A DNA stretch of 64,000 nt, taken from the NCBI RefSeq assembly GCF_000818015.1, contig NZ_CP007511.1:496001-560000 (forward strand). The letters are read 5' to 3'. This stretch comes from Stutzerimonas balearica DSM 6083. GTDB taxonomy: Bacteria > Pseudomonadota > Gammaproteobacteria > Pseudomonadales > Pseudomonadaceae. Made by a program: the position numbers and the translations under genes. The notes beneath the pieces are model-generated. The model saw only the letters and a list, made by a program, of their open reading frames with translations, did not search any database and was not told where the DNA came from. Shown here piece after piece: positions 53,055 to 64,000 of the stretch (positions are counted from its first letter, which is position 1; every line of letters starts with the position of its first letter).

Positions 53055-54557
53055 TCAGCGCACATCCAGCGTGAAATCGATGCGCTTGAGCCACTCGGCT
53101 TCCTGGGCGAAATCGGCGGCGGTCAGCGGGTTGCTACCCAGCCAGCCCTCGGGAAACAGCACGTGCAGGCAGTCGCCGTCGGCCCTGAGCTGGTAGGCCG
53201 GCGCCTGCTGCGGGCCGCGGATGTGATGGAAGAGGATGGCGAAGCGCAGCAGTACGCAGAGGCGGGTCAGCTTGACGCCGTCCTCGCTGAGCTCTTCGAA
53301 CTTGGCCTTGGGAATGTTGCGGCGGTGGCCGCGGACCAGCAGTGCCAGCATCTGCTGGTCCTGGCGCGAGAAGCCGGGCAGGTCGGAATGCTCGATCAGG
53401 TAGGCGCCGTGCTTGTGGTAGTGGTAGTGGGCAATGTCGAGGCCCACCTCGTGGATGCGGGCCGCCCAGCCGAGCAGTTCACGCAGGCGCTCGTCGTCCA
53501 GGCCCCAGTCGGCCGCCACCTGGTCGAAGGCTTCCAGTGCCTTGGCTTCGACGCGCGCGGCCTGTTCGGTGTCGACGTGATAGCGCTCCATGAGAAAGCT
53601 CAGCGTGCGATCGCGCACATCCTCGCGGTGATGTCGGCCGAGCAGGTCGTAGAGCACACCCTCGCGCAGCGCGCCTTCGGAATGACTCATGCTCTGCAGC
53701 TCGAGCGCGTCGAAAATGGCCTCGAGGATGGCCAGGCCGGCCGGGAACACGCCGCGGCGGTCCGGCTTGATGCCGTCCAGTTCGATGCGCTCGACATCGC
53801 CGAGCTTGAACAGGCGACCCTTGAGCCAGGCGATCCCGCCCGGGTTGACCTCGCCGTTGCCCTGGCCGCCGGCCTGGATAGCCTGCGCCACGGCGCGGAT
53901 CGTGCCGGAGGCACCGATGCTCTGCTCCCAGCCCAGCCGGCGCAGGCCCTGCTCGATGCCCATGAGTTCCAGGCGCGCCGCTGTGTAGGCCTGCGCGTAG
54001 CGGGCCGGGGTGATCTTGCCATCGCGAAAGAAGCGCTGGGTGTAGCTGACGCAGCCCATCTGCAGGCTCTCGCGCAGCTGTGAATCGAAGTGCTCGCCGA
54101 TGATGAATTCCGTGCTGCCGCCGCCGATGTCCGCCACCAGGCGCTTGCCGGGCGCGCCGGGGTAGGTGTGGGCGACGCCGAGGTAGATCAGGCGGGCCTC
54201 CTCGCGACCGGAGATCACCTCGACCTGATGGTTGATGATCGATTCGGCGCGGCGAATGAACTCGGCACGGTTGCGCGCCTCGCGCAGGGCGTTGGTGCCG
54301 ACCACGCGCACCGCGCCTTCGGGCAGATGGTTGACCAACTGGGCGAAACGCCGCAGGCAGTCCAGGCCGCGCTGCATGGCGGCCTCATCAAGCACCCGCT
54401 GTTCGGTGATGCCGGCGGCCAGCTGCACCTTTTCGCCGAGCCGCTCGAGGATGCGCAGTTCTCCGTTACTGGTACGGGCCAGAACCATGTGGAAGCTGTT
54501 CGAGCCCAGGTCGAGGGCGGCGATCAAAGGAAAGGCGTCAGAGGAGGTCGTGCGCAT
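53055..54557 (-). CDS. ppx: Exopolyphosphatase
   Basis: The 500-residue Ppx/GppA enzyme removes terminal phosphate from polyphosphate. The ASKHA-fold motifs are [19 protein letters not shown] (phosphate loop 1), [12 protein letters not shown] with the catalytic glutamate, and [13 protein letters not shown] (phosphate loop 2). The C-terminal HD-like domain contains [25 protein letters not shown]. The start [21 protein letters not shown] is the family start; reading on upstream adds 62 unlikely residues. It is divergent from trxA. Confidence 0.95.
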   Translation of the reverse strand: MRTTSSDAFPLIAALDLGSNSFHMVLARTSNGELRILERLGEKVQLAAGITEQRVLDEAAMQRGLDCLRRFAQLVNHLPEGAVRVVGTNALREARNRAEFIRRAESIINHQVEVISGREEARLIYLGVAHTYPGAPGKRLVADIGGGSTEFIIGEHFDSQLRESLQMGCVSYTQRFFRDGKITPARYAQAYTAARLELMGIEQGLRRLGWEQSIGASGTIRAVAQAIQAGGQGNGEVNPGGIAWLKGRLFKLGDVERIELDGIKPDRRGVFPAGLAILEAIFDALELQSMSHSEGALREGVLYDLLGRHHREDVRDRTLSFLMERYHVDTEQAARVEAKALEAFDQVAADWGLDDERLRELLGWAARIHEVGLDIAHYHYHKHGAYLIEHSDLPGFSRQDQQMLALLVRGHRRNIPKAKFEELSEDGVKLTRLCVLLRFAILFHHIRGPQQAPAYQLRADGDCLHVLFPEGWLGSNPLTAADFAQEAEWLKRIDFTLDVR

Positions 54558-54599
54558 GAATGGATCTCGGTGCGGAACCGCAACATCGTGACATGATCG

Positions 54600-54677
54600 A
54601 CAGCCCATCGCCAACGCAGGGCGACGTCGTGCCGCTGTAGCGGGCACCTCGTGTGGAATGTCCGGGCGATGGGCTGT
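54600..54677. repeat. 13-bp inverted repeat with nested hairpin between ppx and trxA
   Basis: ACAGCCCATCGCC (54600-54612) is perfectly complementary to 54665-54677 across a 52-base loop. The loop itself contains a near-perfect hairpin, GTGCCGC/GCGGGCAC, around 54630-54646. The structure lies 43 bases upstream of ppx and about 25 bases before the trxA -10 region. No function can be assigned. Confidence 0.65.
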
Positions 54678-54745
54678 GGCTTTCGGTCCGTCGGCAACGG
54701 GGCTATGATGACGCCCACTTTCAGTTCGGAACCTGGAGATCATCC

Positions 54746-55072
54746 ATGAGCGAGTACATCCACAATGTTACCGACACCAGCTTCGAGCAGGACGTGCTCC
54801 AGGCGGACGGTCCGGTGCTGGTCGACTACTGGGCCGAATGGTGCGGTCCCTGCAAGATGATCGCTCCGGTGCTCGACGAGATTGCCAAGGACTACGAGGG
54901 CAAGCTAAAGGTGTGCAAGCTGAACATCGACGAGAATCAGGAAACCCCGCCCAAGTACGGCGTGCGCGGCATCCCGACGCTGATGCTGTTCAAGAACGGC
55001 AACGTCGAGGCGACCAAGGTTGGCGCGCTGTCCAAGTCGCAGCTGGCGGCGTTCCTCGATAGCAACATCTGA
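54746..55072 (+). CDS. trxA: Thioredoxin 1
   Basis: The 108-residue cytoplasmic thioredoxin has its active site at Cys33-Cys36 ([13 protein letters not shown]), the cis-proline in [13 protein letters not shown], and buried Asp27. It reduces protein disulfides and supplies ribonucleotide reductase. ctggaga lies upstream of the ATG, and a -10 candidate TATGAT is at 54704-54709. It is followed by a strong terminator and then rho, the conserved trxA-rho order. Confidence 0.97.
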   Translation: MSEYIHNVTDTSFEQDVLQADGPVLVDYWAEWCGPCKMIAPVLDEIAKDYEGKLKVCKLNIDENQETPPKYGVRGIPTLMLFKNGNVEATKVGALSKSQLAAFLDSNI

Positions 55073-55089
55073 GCCTTCTGGTTCGACCA

Positions 55090-55119
55090 AAGCCCCCGCC
55101 GCCGCGGGGGCTTTTTTAT
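55090..55119 (+). terminator. Intrinsic terminator of trxA
   Basis: A 10-bp stem AAGCCCCCGC (55090-55099) with GCGGGGGCTT (55104-55113) and a four-base loop runs into six T. It separates trxA from rho. Confidence 0.92.
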
Positions 55120-55194
55120 GGAAGCAGGGTGGACGCTTGCTCCATGCGGTGATAAATTCGGCCCCGCGACGCATTCTTCCGTCGCCCTCTTGCA

Positions 55195-55301
55195 TGTCGT
55201 CGCCGACGCACTTCAGCCTCTTGAAGCATAACGAACTCTCGTTCGTCTCCTGCAGCTCGGCCGCCCAAGCCAACGCTTCCATACCCCTTCCTGATCTTTC
55301 T
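55195..55301 (+). promoter_or_regulatory. Pyrimidine-rich rho leader with in-frame upstream ATG
   Basis: The stretch before rho is C- and T-rich and G-poor relative to its surroundings (for example 55281-55301), looks unstructured and lacks a good ribosome site. These features fit rut-type loading of Rho on its own leader, the known autoregulation of rho in E. coli. An ATG at 55195 is in frame with rho without a stop, which would give a 35-residue extension. The E. coli and Pseudomonas protein start at 55302. Confidence 0.45.
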
Positions 55302-56561
<1,260 letters not shown>

Positions 56562-56580
56562 GCGTCGGGTCGTTTCACCG

Positions 56581-56600
56581 AGGCCGGGGAAACCCGGCCT
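56581..56600 (+). terminator. Hairpin terminator after rho
   Basis: Stem AGGCCGGG (56581-56588) with CCCGGCCT (56593-56600) and loop GAAA lies 20 bases after rho. The downstream sequence TCGTCTGTCT is only moderately T-rich, so termination may be partial. Confidence 0.65.
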
Positions 56601-56682
56601 TCGTCTGTCTGCCGGTTTGGATTTGCCCGCCCCGCGGCTACACTCTGCGGCCGAACCCTGCCGGACCCTGCGAGGCTCATGC

Positions 56683-58149
56683 ATGCAGTACCGTGATCTG
56701 CGCGAATTCATCAGTGGCCTGGAACAGCGCGGCCAGCTCAAGCGCATCGCCACGCCCGTGTCGCCTGTGCTGGAGATGACCGAGATCTGCGACCGCACCC
56801 TGCGCAAGCAGGGGCCGGCGCTGCTGTTCGAGCAGCCGACCGGCTTCGACATGCCGGTGCTCGGTAACCTGTTCGGCACGCCTGGGCGCGTGGCGCTGGG
56901 CATGGGTGCCGAGGATGTCTCCGAGCTGCGCGAGATCGGCAAGCTGCTGGCTTTCCTCAAGGAGCCGGAGCCGCCCAAGGGCCTGAAGGATGCCTGGAGC
57001 AAGCTGCCGATCTACAAGAAGGTCATCAGCATGGCGCCCAAGGTGCTCAAGGATGCGCCCTGTCAGGAGGTCGTGCTCGAGGGCGATGACGTCGACCTCG
57101 GGCGAATTCCGGTGCAGCACTGCTGGCCGGGGGATGCCGCGCCGCTGATCACCTGGGGCCTGACCATCACCCGCGGGCCGAACAAGGAGCGGCAGAACCT
57201 CGGCATCTACCGCCAGCAGGTGATCGGCCGCAACAAGGTGATCATGCGCTGGCTCAGCCACCGCGGCGGCGCGCTGGACTACCGCGAGTGGTGCCAGAAG
57301 TATCCGGATCGGCCCTATCCCGTGGCCGTGGCTCTGGGCGCAGATCCGGCGACCATTCTCGGCGCGGTCACACCGGTGCCCGACACCCTTTCCGAGTATG
57401 CCTTCGCCGGCCTGCTGCGCGGCTCGCGCACCGAGCTGGTCAAGGCGATCGGCTCGGACCTGCAGGTGCCGGCCTATGCCGAGATCGTTCTCGAGGGGCA
57501 CATCCACCCGGGCGAGACCGCACCGGAAGGCCCCTACGGCGACCACACCGGTTACTACAACGAGGTCGACACCTTTCCGGTGTTCACCGTCGAGCGCATC
57601 ACCCATCGCCGCCAGCCGATCTACCACAGCACCTATACCGGGCGTCCGCCGGACGAGCCGGCGATTCTCGGCGTGGCGCTGAACGAGGTGTTCGTACCGA
57701 TCCTGCAGAAGCAGTTCCCGGAGATCGTCGACTTCTACCTGCCGCCGGAGGGCTGTTCCTACCGCATGGCGGTGGTGACGATGAAGAAGCAGTACCCGGG
57801 CCACGCCAAGCGGGTGATGCTCGGCGTCTGGTCCTTTCTGCGCCAGTTCATGTACACCAAGTTCGTCATCGTCACCGACGACGACATCAATGCGCGTGAC
57901 TGGAACGACGTGATCTGGGCCATCACCACACGCATGGATCCCAAGCGCGATACGGTGCTGATCGACAACACGCCGATCGACTACCTGGATTTCGCCTCGC
58001 CGGTCTCTGGGCTCGGCTCGAAGATGGGCCTGGATGCGACGCACAAATGGCCGGGCGAGACCAGCCGCGAATGGGGCAGGGCCATCGTTCAAGACGAGGC
58101 GGTCAAGCGCCGTGTCGATGAACTCTGGGGCCAGCTGGGCATCGACTGA
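56683..58149 (+). CDS. ubiD: 3-octaprenyl-4-hydroxybenzoate carboxy-lyase UbiD
   Basis: This 488-residue prenylated-FMN-dependent decarboxylase removes the carboxyl group from polyprenyl-hydroxybenzoate in ubiquinone synthesis. It starts [22 protein letters not shown]. Conserved segments are [54 protein letters not shown] with active-site acids, and [22 protein letters not shown]. It needs a UbiX flavin prenyltransferase, which is not in the window. gagg precedes the ATG. The next gene starts 64 bases later. Confidence 0.96.
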   Translation: MQYRDLREFISGLEQRGQLKRIATPVSPVLEMTEICDRTLRKQGPALLFEQPTGFDMPVLGNLFGTPGRVALGMGAEDVSELREIGKLLAFLKEPEPPKGLKDAWSKLPIYKKVISMAPKVLKDAPCQEVVLEGDDVDLGRIPVQHCWPGDAAPLITWGLTITRGPNKERQNLGIYRQQVIGRNKVIMRWLSHRGGALDYREWCQKYPDRPYPVAVALGADPATILGAVTPVPDTLSEYAFAGLLRGSRTELVKAIGSDLQVPAYAEIVLEGHIHPGETAPEGPYGDHTGYYNEVDTFPVFTVERITHRRQPIYHSTYTGRPPDEPAILGVALNEVFVPILQKQFPEIVDFYLPPEGCSYRMAVVTMKKQYPGHAKRVMLGVWSFLRQFMYTKFVIVTDDDINARDWNDVIWAITTRMDPKRDTVLIDNTPIDYLDFASPVSGLGSKMGLDATHKWPGETSREWGRAIVQDEAVKRRVDELWGQLGID

Positions 58150-58213
58150 ACACAGGGGCGCGCAGACGCCCTGCAGCCTTGGCGGACACACCGCTCGACA
58201 ATTCGACGTGCAC

Positions 58214-59185
58214 ATGAAAGTAACCTTGCAACCATCCGGTGCCGTGCTCGAGGTAGAGCCCGGCGAACGTATTCTCGATGCGGCCAGGCGCCAGGGCTTC
58301 GAGTGCCCGCAGAGCTGTCGCAACGGCAACTGTCATATCTGTGCCTCGCTGCTGGTCGAAGGGCGCGTGCGGCAGGATGGCGAAGTGCGCGACCACGGCG
58401 AACTGCTCGCCTGCCTGGCCGAGCCGCTGGAAGATTGCGTGCTGCACTGGGATGGCGTACTGGCGCCCGGCGAGTTGCCGGTGCGCGAGCTGAGCTGCCA
58501 GCTGGCCGCGTATGAAGCGGTCGGCGGAGACGTGGTGCGTCTGTTGCTACGGTTGCCGGCCGGGCGGCAGCCGCGCTATTACGCCGGCCAATATGTGCTG
58601 CTGCAGCGCGAGGACGGCGAATGGTCGGCGTTCTCGCTGGCGTCGGCGCCAGGCAGTGGTCGCGAACTGGAGCTGCACGTACTGGCGCGCGATGCGTCAG
58701 CCATTGAGCTGCTGGCTTTCATCAGACGTCAGGGGTTCGCCCGAGTGCAGATGCCCTTCGGTGATACGCATCTGGCTGAGCTGCCGGATGGGCCGCTGGT
58801 GCTGGTGGCGGCCGGAACCGGCATGGCGCAGATGCACAGCCTGATCGAATACTGCCGTGCCGCCGGGTTCGCCCATCCCGTGCATCTGTACTGGGGCGTG
58901 CGCCGGCCCGAAGATTTCTATCAGCTGCGGCATTGGGACGAGTGGCGGCGCATGCCCAATCTTCACCTGCACCGCGTGGTCAGCGACGTCTGCGATTGGG
59001 GCGGTCGTTGCGGGCTGCTGCACGAGGCGATTCGCCAGGACTTCAGCGACCTCAAGTCACTGCATGTCTATGCCAGCGGTTCGCCGGCGATGGTGTACGG
59101 CACGCTGGATGCACTGGTCGAGGCCGGCATGGACCCGCATCAGATGCGGGCCGACGTCTTTGCCTACGCACCGCGTGAGGGCTGA
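58214..59185 (+). CDS. Ferredoxin-NAD(P)H flavin reductase, CDP-6-deoxy-glucoseen reductase-like
   Basis: The 323-residue protein has two parts. Residues 1-90 form a plant-type 2Fe-2S domain with cluster cysteines Cys35, Cys40, Cys43 and Cys67 (SCRNGNCHIC ... LLAC). Residues 100-323 form an FAD/NAD(P)H oxidoreductase module (YYAGQYVLLQ, AFSLASAPG for FAD; VLVAAGTGMAQMHSLIEYC for NAD(P)H). It resembles AscD-type reductases, and the copy next to ubiD in Pseudomonas is commonly so named, but no CDP-sugar genes are present here, so the true electron acceptor is unknown. Adjacency to ubiD hints at quinone or flavin chemistry. Confidence 0.85.
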   Translation: MKVTLQPSGAVLEVEPGERILDAARRQGFECPQSCRNGNCHICASLLVEGRVRQDGEVRDHGELLACLAEPLEDCVLHWDGVLAPGELPVRELSCQLAAYEAVGGDVVRLLLRLPAGRQPRYYAGQYVLLQREDGEWSAFSLASAPGSGRELELHVLARDASAIELLAFIRRQGFARVQMPFGDTHLAELPDGPLVLVAAGTGMAQMHSLIEYCRAAGFAHPVHLYWGVRRPEDFYQLRHWDEWRRMPNLHLHRVVSDVCDWGGRCGLLHEAIRQDFSDLKSLHVYASGSPAMVYGTLDALVEAGMDPHQMRADVFAYAPREG

Positions 59186-59196
59186 TTGCCGCCAAA

Positions 59197-59232
59197 GCAA
59201 AACGCCGGGTCCGCCCGGCGTTTTGCATTTTG
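59197..59232. terminator. Bidirectional terminator between the flavin reductase and SPOR genes
   Basis: A perfect 13-bp stem (59197-59209 with 59214-59226), loop TCCG, is flanked by A-rich and T-rich sequence on the two sides. It can end both convergent transcripts. Confidence 0.9.
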
Positions 59233-59235
59233 CTC

Positions 59236-59895
59236 TCAGCGCACCTGGCGTTGCTGCAGAAGCAGGTTCTTGTAGCCGCTGCCGGCCAGCGTCTTCTGCG
59301 CGAGGTTGAGTTGCTCGCGGGTGGTGAAGGGGCCGACCAGCACGCGGAACCAGGGCTCTTCGCGTACCGTGACCTGCTCGACGCGAACGTCCTGGCCAAG
59401 CAGGATGATCTGTGCGCGCACCTTGTCGGCTTCGACCTGCTTGCGGAACGAGCCGGCCTGCAGGAAGAACTGGGTGACCGGCGCCTTCGCTACCGTGGGC
59501 GGAGGCGGCGGCACCTGCCCGCTGAGTGCGGCGAGCGCGCGCTCCTCATCTAGCTTCGCAGCCTGCTCGGGCGTCACCGCTTTGGCTGGCGCCTCCGGCT
59601 CCTTCGTCTCCGGCGGCAGGATCACTTCGGACTCGGGCAGCAGGGTGTAGAAGTCGTACTTCGGCTTCGGCGGCTGCTCGCCCTGTGGCTTGGGCTTGGC
59701 TTGCTGCTTGGCTTGCGGCGGCTCCTTGGTGCGCTTGATCTCGTCGCCGCCGGGTTCGAGCGTGGCGAGGAATACGAGAAACCCGCCGATCGCCAGGCCG
59801 CAGACCAGCCAGACCCAGCCCGGCACATTCTTTTTCGCCGGTGCCTGATAGCGGCTGGCGCCGCGTTTGGGTGCGGCTTTCTTCCGTGCTGCCAC
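59236..59895 (-). CDS. FtsN-like SPOR domain membrane protein
   Basis: The 219-residue protein has a basic cytoplasmic start (MAARKKAAPKRGASRY), one membrane helix (about 27-45: WVWLVCGLAIGGFLVFLATL), a Lys/Pro/Gln/Glu-rich periplasmic linker and a C-terminal SPOR domain (about 143-215: FFLQAGSFRKQVEADKVRAQIILLGQDV, WFRVLVGPFTTREQ). SPOR domains bind denuded septal peptidoglycan, so it probably acts in cell division like FtsN. The start is GTG, touching the argS stop with no gap, with ggagcg upstream inside argS. Confidence 0.88.
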   Translation of the reverse strand: MAARKKAAPKRGASRYQAPAKKNVPGWVWLVCGLAIGGFLVFLATLEPGGDEIKRTKEPPQAKQQAKPKPQGEQPPKPKYDFYTLLPESEVILPPETKEPEAPAKAVTPEQAAKLDEERALAALSGQVPPPPPTVAKAPVTQFFLQAGSFRKQVEADKVRAQIILLGQDVRVEQVTVREEPWFRVLVGPFTTREQLNLAQKTLAGSGYKNLLLQQRQVR

Positions 59896-61635
59896 TTACA
59901 TCCGCTCCAGTGGTTCCAGGCCAAGCAGCTCCAGGCCCTGTTTCAGCGTGCGGCCGGTCAGTGCGGCCAGGCGTAGGCGGCTGGTGCGCACGGCTTCGTC
60001 CTCGGCGGCCAGGACCGGGCAGTTCTCGTAGAAACTCGAGAACAGGCCGGCAAGGTCGTACAGGTAGCTGCACAGCAGGTGGGGCTCACCTTTCTCGCCA
60101 ACGCTGTTGAGCGTTTCGCCGAACTGCGCCAGTTTCGCGGCCAGTGCCTGCTCCTGCTCGGCGTCGAGCTGAATGTGCCCGTCGACCTCTTGCATGCCCT
60201 TGCCCAGCTTGCGGAACAGGCTGGCCACGCGGGTGTAGGCATAAAGCAGGTAGGGTGCGGTATTGCCTTCGAAGCTGAGCATCAGGTCGAAGTTGAAGCG
60301 GTAATCGCTGGTGCGATGCTTGGACAGGTCTGCGTATTTCACCGCGCCGACGCCTACGGCGCGGGCGATGTTGCGCAGTTCCGCCTCGTCGAGGTCGGGG
60401 TTCTTCTCGCTGACCAGGGCATAGGCGCGCTGCTCGGCTTCGTCGAGCAGGTCGATCAGCTTAACCGTGCCGCCGTCGCGCGTCTTGAATGGCCGGCCGT
60501 CCGCACCGTTCATGGTGCCGAAGCCCATGTGCTCGAGCTGCAGTTGCTCGCGCACGAGCCCAGCGCGACGCGCGACGGCAAACACCATCTGGAAGTGCAG
60601 GGCCTGGCGCTGGTCGACGAAGTACAGCACGCGATCGGCGTTCAGCGTCTGGCTGCGGTAATTCAGCGAGGCCAGGTCGGTGGTGGCGTAGAGGTACCCG
60701 CCTCCGGCCTTCTGCACGATGACCGGCAGCGGCTTGCCTTCGGCGTTCTGGAATTCCTCGAGGAACACGCACTGGGCGCCTTCGTCCTCGGTGAGCAGGC
60801 CCTTGGCGCGCAGCGTCTCGACGATGCCCGGCAGGGCGTCGTTGTATGCACTCTCGCCTTTGACGTCGGCAGGGCTCAGCTTGACGTTCAGGCGGTCGTA
60901 GATCTTCTGGCAATGCGACAGGGAGATTTCGTTGAAGCGGGTCCACAGGCGCAGGCACTCGGCATCCCCGGCCTGCAGCCGGACCACCAGCTCACGTGCC
61001 CGGTCGGCAAAGGCGGGGCTTTCGTCGAAGCGCTGCTTGGCGGCCCGATAGAACTGCTCGAGGTCGGCCAGCTCGCTTTCCGCCGCGGCAGGTTTCTCCT
61101 CCAGATAGGCCAGCAGCATGCCGAACTGGGTGCCCCAGTCGCCCACATGGTTCTGGCGGATCACCTCGTCGCCGAGAAACTCCAGCACGCGACCGACGGC
61201 GTCACCGATGATCGTCGAGCGCAGGTGGCCGACGTGCATCTCCTTGGCCAGGTTCGGCGAGGACATGTCGATGACGACGCGCTGCGCCGGGCCGGCTTTG
61301 CGCACATCGAGATGCTCGTCGCGCAGTGCCGCATCCAGCCGCTGGGCAAGTGCGTCGGTGTTCTGGAAAAAGTTGAGAAAGCCCGGCCCGGCGATCTCCA
61401 CCTTGCTGATGCCGGCGTCGGCCGGCAGTGCCTCGATGAGCTTTTGCGCCAGGTCGCGCGGCTTCATGCCGGCGGGCTTCGCCAGCATCATCGCGATGTT
61501 GCTGGCGAAGTCGCCATGGCTCTTGTCGCGGGTGTTCTCCACTTGGATGGCCGGGGCCAGCCCTGCGGGCAGCACGCCATCTTCGGTCAGGCGGGCGAGG
61601 GCTTGCTGGATCAGGTGGCGAATGCTGTCTTTCAT
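59896..61635 (-). CDS. argS: Arginyl-tRNA synthetase
   Basis: This 579-residue class Ia synthetase has an N-terminal Add1 domain, the HIGH-type motif HVGH at 134-137 ([17 protein letters not shown]), [15 protein letters not shown], and a C-terminal DALR anticodon-binding domain ([16 protein letters not shown] onward). The KMSKS loop is degenerate, as is common in ArgRS. The start [16 protein letters not shown] is conserved; reading 13 codons farther upstream is not. It is followed without a gap by the SPOR gene and lies 98 bases downstream of priA on the same strand. Confidence 0.96.
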   Translation of the reverse strand: MKDSIRHLIQQALARLTEDGVLPAGLAPAIQVENTRDKSHGDFASNIAMMLAKPAGMKPRDLAQKLIEALPADAGISKVEIAGPGFLNFFQNTDALAQRLDAALRDEHLDVRKAGPAQRVVIDMSSPNLAKEMHVGHLRSTIIGDAVGRVLEFLGDEVIRQNHVGDWGTQFGMLLAYLEEKPAAAESELADLEQFYRAAKQRFDESPAFADRARELVVRLQAGDAECLRLWTRFNEISLSHCQKIYDRLNVKLSPADVKGESAYNDALPGIVETLRAKGLLTEDEGAQCVFLEEFQNAEGKPLPVIVQKAGGGYLYATTDLASLNYRSQTLNADRVLYFVDQRQALHFQMVFAVARRAGLVREQLQLEHMGFGTMNGADGRPFKTRDGGTVKLIDLLDEAEQRAYALVSEKNPDLDEAELRNIARAVGVGAVKYADLSKHRTSDYRFNFDLMLSFEGNTAPYLLYAYTRVASLFRKLGKGMQEVDGHIQLDAEQEQALAAKLAQFGETLNSVGEKGEPHLLCSYLYDLAGLFSSFYENCPVLAAEDEAVRTSRLRLAALTGRTLKQGLELLGLEPLERM

Positions 61636-61733
61636 GGTCGGCTCTGTCGGCGGAAGTGCGCGAAAACTTGGCATTATCGACGGCCTTGAGTCGGCGCTTC
61701 AAGCGGCGCGGGCCGTTCATGGCTGCAGCGGCC

Positions 61734-63956
61734 TCAGAACAGATCGATCGGGTCGACGTCCACCGACCAGCGTACCGCCCGCCCACTGGGCAGTGCCTCC
61801 AGCCGCGGAAGCAGCGTACCCATCAGGCGGTGCAACGCGATTCGCGCACTACCTTGCAGCAGCAACTGCGCGCGATAGCGCCCGGCACGGCGCTCCATGG
61901 GCGCCGGGATCGGGCCAAGCAGTTCGATGCCCTGCAGTTGCAGCTCGTCGAGCAACTGTTCGGCCTCGCTGCAGGCCTGGTCGAGAAAGTCTTCCGCCTG
62001 ACGGGGCTTGTGGGCTTCGGCGCGCAGCAGGGCGAGATGGCTGAACGGCGGCAGGCCGGCAGCACGACGTTCGCTCAGCGCCTGCTCGGCAAAGGCGAAA
62101 TAGCCCTGCTCGGTCAGCTGAACCAACAGCGGATGGTCGGCCAGGTGCGTTTGGATGATGACCCGGCCGGGCTCGTCTGCCCTGCCGGCCCGGCCGGCGA
62201 CCTGGACGATCAGTTGTGCCATGCGCTCGGCGGCACGAAAGTCGGCCGAGAACAGTCCGCCATCGGCATCGAGAATGGCGACCAGCGTCACGCGCGGGAA
62301 ATGGTGGCCCTTGGCAAGCATCTGCGTGCCCACCAGCAGGCACGGCGCGCCGCGGTTGATAGTGGTGTAGAGCTGCTCCATGGCGCCCTTGCGCGAGGTG
62401 CTGTCGCGGTCGATGCGCAGCACCGGGACGTCCGGGAACAGCGTCGCCAGCCGTTCCTCGGCGCGCTCGGTGCCGGCGCCGACCGGGCGCAGGTCGACAT
62501 GGGCGCAACTGGGGCAGTTGCTTGGCGGTCGCTGAACGTGGCCGCAATGATGGCAGCGCAGCTCGTGGTGGCGCTGGTGCAGCGTCATGCGGGCGTCGCA
62601 GCGGGGGCACTGGCTGATCCAGCCGCAATCGTGGCAGAGCAGTGCCGGCGCGAAGCCGCGGCGGTTGAGGAAGACCAGTACCTGTTGGCCGGCTTTCAGC
62701 GTCTGGCCGATCGCCTGTTCGAGCGGTGCCGAAATGCCCGCTTCCAGTGGTCGACTCTTTACATCCAGGCGCAGGAAGCGCGGGCTCTTCGCGCCGCCGG
62801 CTCGCTCGCTCAGGCGCAGCAAGGCGTAGCGGCCGCTGTGCGCGTTGTGCAGGCTCTCGAGCGAAGGTGTCGCCGAGCCAAGCAGGATCGGGATGTCCTC
62901 CTGGCGGGCGCGGACCAGCGCCAGGTCGCGTGCGTGATAGCGCAGGCCTTCCTGCTGCTTGTAGGAGGCGTCGTGCTCCTCGTCGATGATGATCAGCCCC
63001 GGCCGCTTCATCGGCGTGAACAGCGCCGAGCGGGTGCCGATGATGATGTCGGCTTCGCCATCGCGCGCTGCCAGCCAGGCGTCCAGCCGCTCCCGATCGT
63101 TGACATTGGAATGCAGCAGGGCGATACGGGCATTGAAGCGCTGCTCGAATCGCGCGAGCGTCTGCGGCCCCAGGTTGATTTCCGGGATCAGTACCAGGGT
63201 CTGTCGGCCGGCTTCGAGCATGCGGTGGATCAGTTGCAGGTACACCTCGGTCTTGCCGCTACCGGTCACGCCCGCGAGGAGAAAGGCCTGGAAGCCACCA
63301 AAGCCTGCCTGCACGGCGGTAAAGGCAGCGCGCTGCTGGGCGTTGAGCGGGAGCTCCGGCTGCAGCAGCCAACTGCCGTGGTGGGGCGCGGGCGGGCTGC
63401 TGCGCCGTGCCTCCAGCCGTACCAGGCCTTTCTCGCGTAGGAGCTCCAGGCTGTCACGGTTGATCTGCAACTTGCCGAGCAGGCTGTGGGCGACGCCATG
63501 CGGGTGCTGGGCGATGGTCTTGAGTGCCTCGCGCTGACGAGGCGCCCTGCCCAGGCGCGGGTCATCGAGGCTGGCGCCCTCGCACGCCAGCCAGAAACGC
63601 TCCAGGCGAACTTCGGCAGGCTCACCCTGGCGCAGCAGGGTTGGCAACGCCCAGCTGAAGGTGTCGCCCAGGCTGTGCTGGTAGTACTGGGCAGCCCAAA
63701 GACACAGGCGAACCATGGCCGGCGGCAGAGGCGGCGTAGCATCCAGTATCTCGCGCGCCGGACGCAGCTTGTCCGCGGGAACCTCGCTTCGGTCGGCGAG
63801 TTCGACCAGCACGCCGATCACCTCGCGCCGGCCGAAAGGCACGCGTACCCGTACGCCGGGCTGCAGCTGGGCGGTGCGGCTGCCGGCGGGCGGCAGATAG
63901 TCGAACAACCGCCGCAACGGCGAGGGTAGTGCGAGGCGAAGGATGGTCTGGGCCAC
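61734..63956 (-). CDS. priA: Primosomal protein N' (replication restart helicase PriA)
   Basis: The 740-residue helicase loads the replisome at collapsed forks. The N-terminal 3'-DNA-binding domain starts ILRLALPSPLRRLFDYLPPAG. The helicase core has Walker A GVTGSGKT at 229-236, Walker B LIIIDEEHDASYKQ, and QVLVFLNRRGFAPALLC. The inserted zinc region has four CxxC pairs (CHDCGW, CPRCDA, CHHCGH, CPSCAH). QVAGRAGRAD is motif VI. It starts with GTG at 63956, with aggaa upstream. Nothing further is seen in the 44 bases to the window end. Confidence 0.96.
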   Translation of the reverse strand: MAQTILRLALPSPLRRLFDYLPPAGSRTAQLQPGVRVRVPFGRREVIGVLVELADRSEVPADKLRPAREILDATPPLPPAMVRLCLWAAQYYQHSLGDTFSWALPTLLRQGEPAEVRLERFWLACEGASLDDPRLGRAPRQREALKTIAQHPHGVAHSLLGKLQINRDSLELLREKGLVRLEARRSSPPAPHHGSWLLQPELPLNAQQRAAFTAVQAGFGGFQAFLLAGVTGSGKTEVYLQLIHRMLEAGRQTLVLIPEINLGPQTLARFEQRFNARIALLHSNVNDRERLDAWLAARDGEADIIIGTRSALFTPMKRPGLIIIDEEHDASYKQQEGLRYHARDLALVRARQEDIPILLGSATPSLESLHNAHSGRYALLRLSERAGGAKSPRFLRLDVKSRPLEAGISAPLEQAIGQTLKAGQQVLVFLNRRGFAPALLCHDCGWISQCPRCDARMTLHQRHHELRCHHCGHVQRPPSNCPSCAHVDLRPVGAGTERAEERLATLFPDVPVLRIDRDSTSRKGAMEQLYTTINRGAPCLLVGTQMLAKGHHFPRVTLVAILDADGGLFSADFRAAERMAQLIVQVAGRAGRADEPGRVIIQTHLADHPLLVQLTEQGYFAFAEQALSERRAAGLPPFSHLALLRAEAHKPRQAEDFLDQACSEAEQLLDELQLQGIELLGPIPAPMERRAGRYRAQLLLQGSARIALHRLMGTLLPRLEALPSGRAVRWSVDVDPIDLF

Positions 63957-64000
63957 GGAGCATTCCTGAGGGGTGGACGGCGATGGTAGCCGATCGCTGA

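Overview
The window is about 64 kb of GC-rich, densely coded chromosome. Gene content and order match the genus Pseudomonas closely: rep, proE-like, comM, ubiK, glnK-amtB, sutA, xerC, dapF, lysA, cyaY, rnk, cyaA, argH, algZR, hemCD, algQ, algP, hemB, ppk, ppx, trxA, rho, ubiD, argS, priA. Two details favour the Stutzerimonas (Pseudomonas) stutzeri group. glnK is followed by two tandem amtB genes, and an NnrS-type gene of denitrifiers is present. The species call is inference. No tRNA, rRNA, IS element, prophage or CRISPR array was seen.

Layout. 1-3.2 kb: an aldehyde/alcohol catabolic cassette (end of an Fe-type alcohol dehydrogenase, mmsA, an IclR regulator) and a hemolysin-III family membrane protein. 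3.2-11.1 kb: rep helicase, a GGDEF-EAL protein, a BetT-type choline transporter, comM and ubiK. 11.1-14.6 kb: glnK-amtB1-amtB2 behind a clear sigma-54 promoter and NtrC site. 14.6-24.5 kb: yjbQ and sutA facing yigB/xerC/DUF484/dapF/lysA/lptM, then cyaY, rnk and cyaA. 24.5-31.1 kb: an accessory stretch of exported and outer-membrane proteins plus nnrS. 31.2-41 kb: argH, algZR, hemCD, hemXY, dsbB, algQ, algP. 41-49.5 kb: ABC-F ATPase, small membrane proteins, a MHYT-GGDEF-EAL protein, thioesterase and elbB. 49.7-64 kb: hemB-ppk, ppx, trxA, rho, ubiD, a flavin reductase, an SPOR protein, argS and priA.

Most of the window is housekeeping: nitrogen sensing, lysine and arginine synthesis, heme and ubiquinone synthesis, polyphosphate, replication restart, termination, and cyclic-di-GMP and alginate regulation. 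The part that standard annotation does not explain is 25.1-29.8 kb. There, one gene encodes what looks like three outer-membrane beta-barrels in series. It is followed on the same strand by three small exported proteins: a Gly-rich one of unknown family, a His-rich one and a Gly/Met-rich one.

Three genes (cyaA, the triple-barrel gene, the MHYT-GGDEF-EAL gene) each carry a break that one added base would repair. They are either assembly errors or real inactivations. Good regulatory signals include the sigma-54/NtrC pair upstream of glnK, a Pho-box promoter upstream of hemB-ppk, a terminator-like hairpin inside the only plausible rnk leader, and a pyrimidine-rich rho leader.
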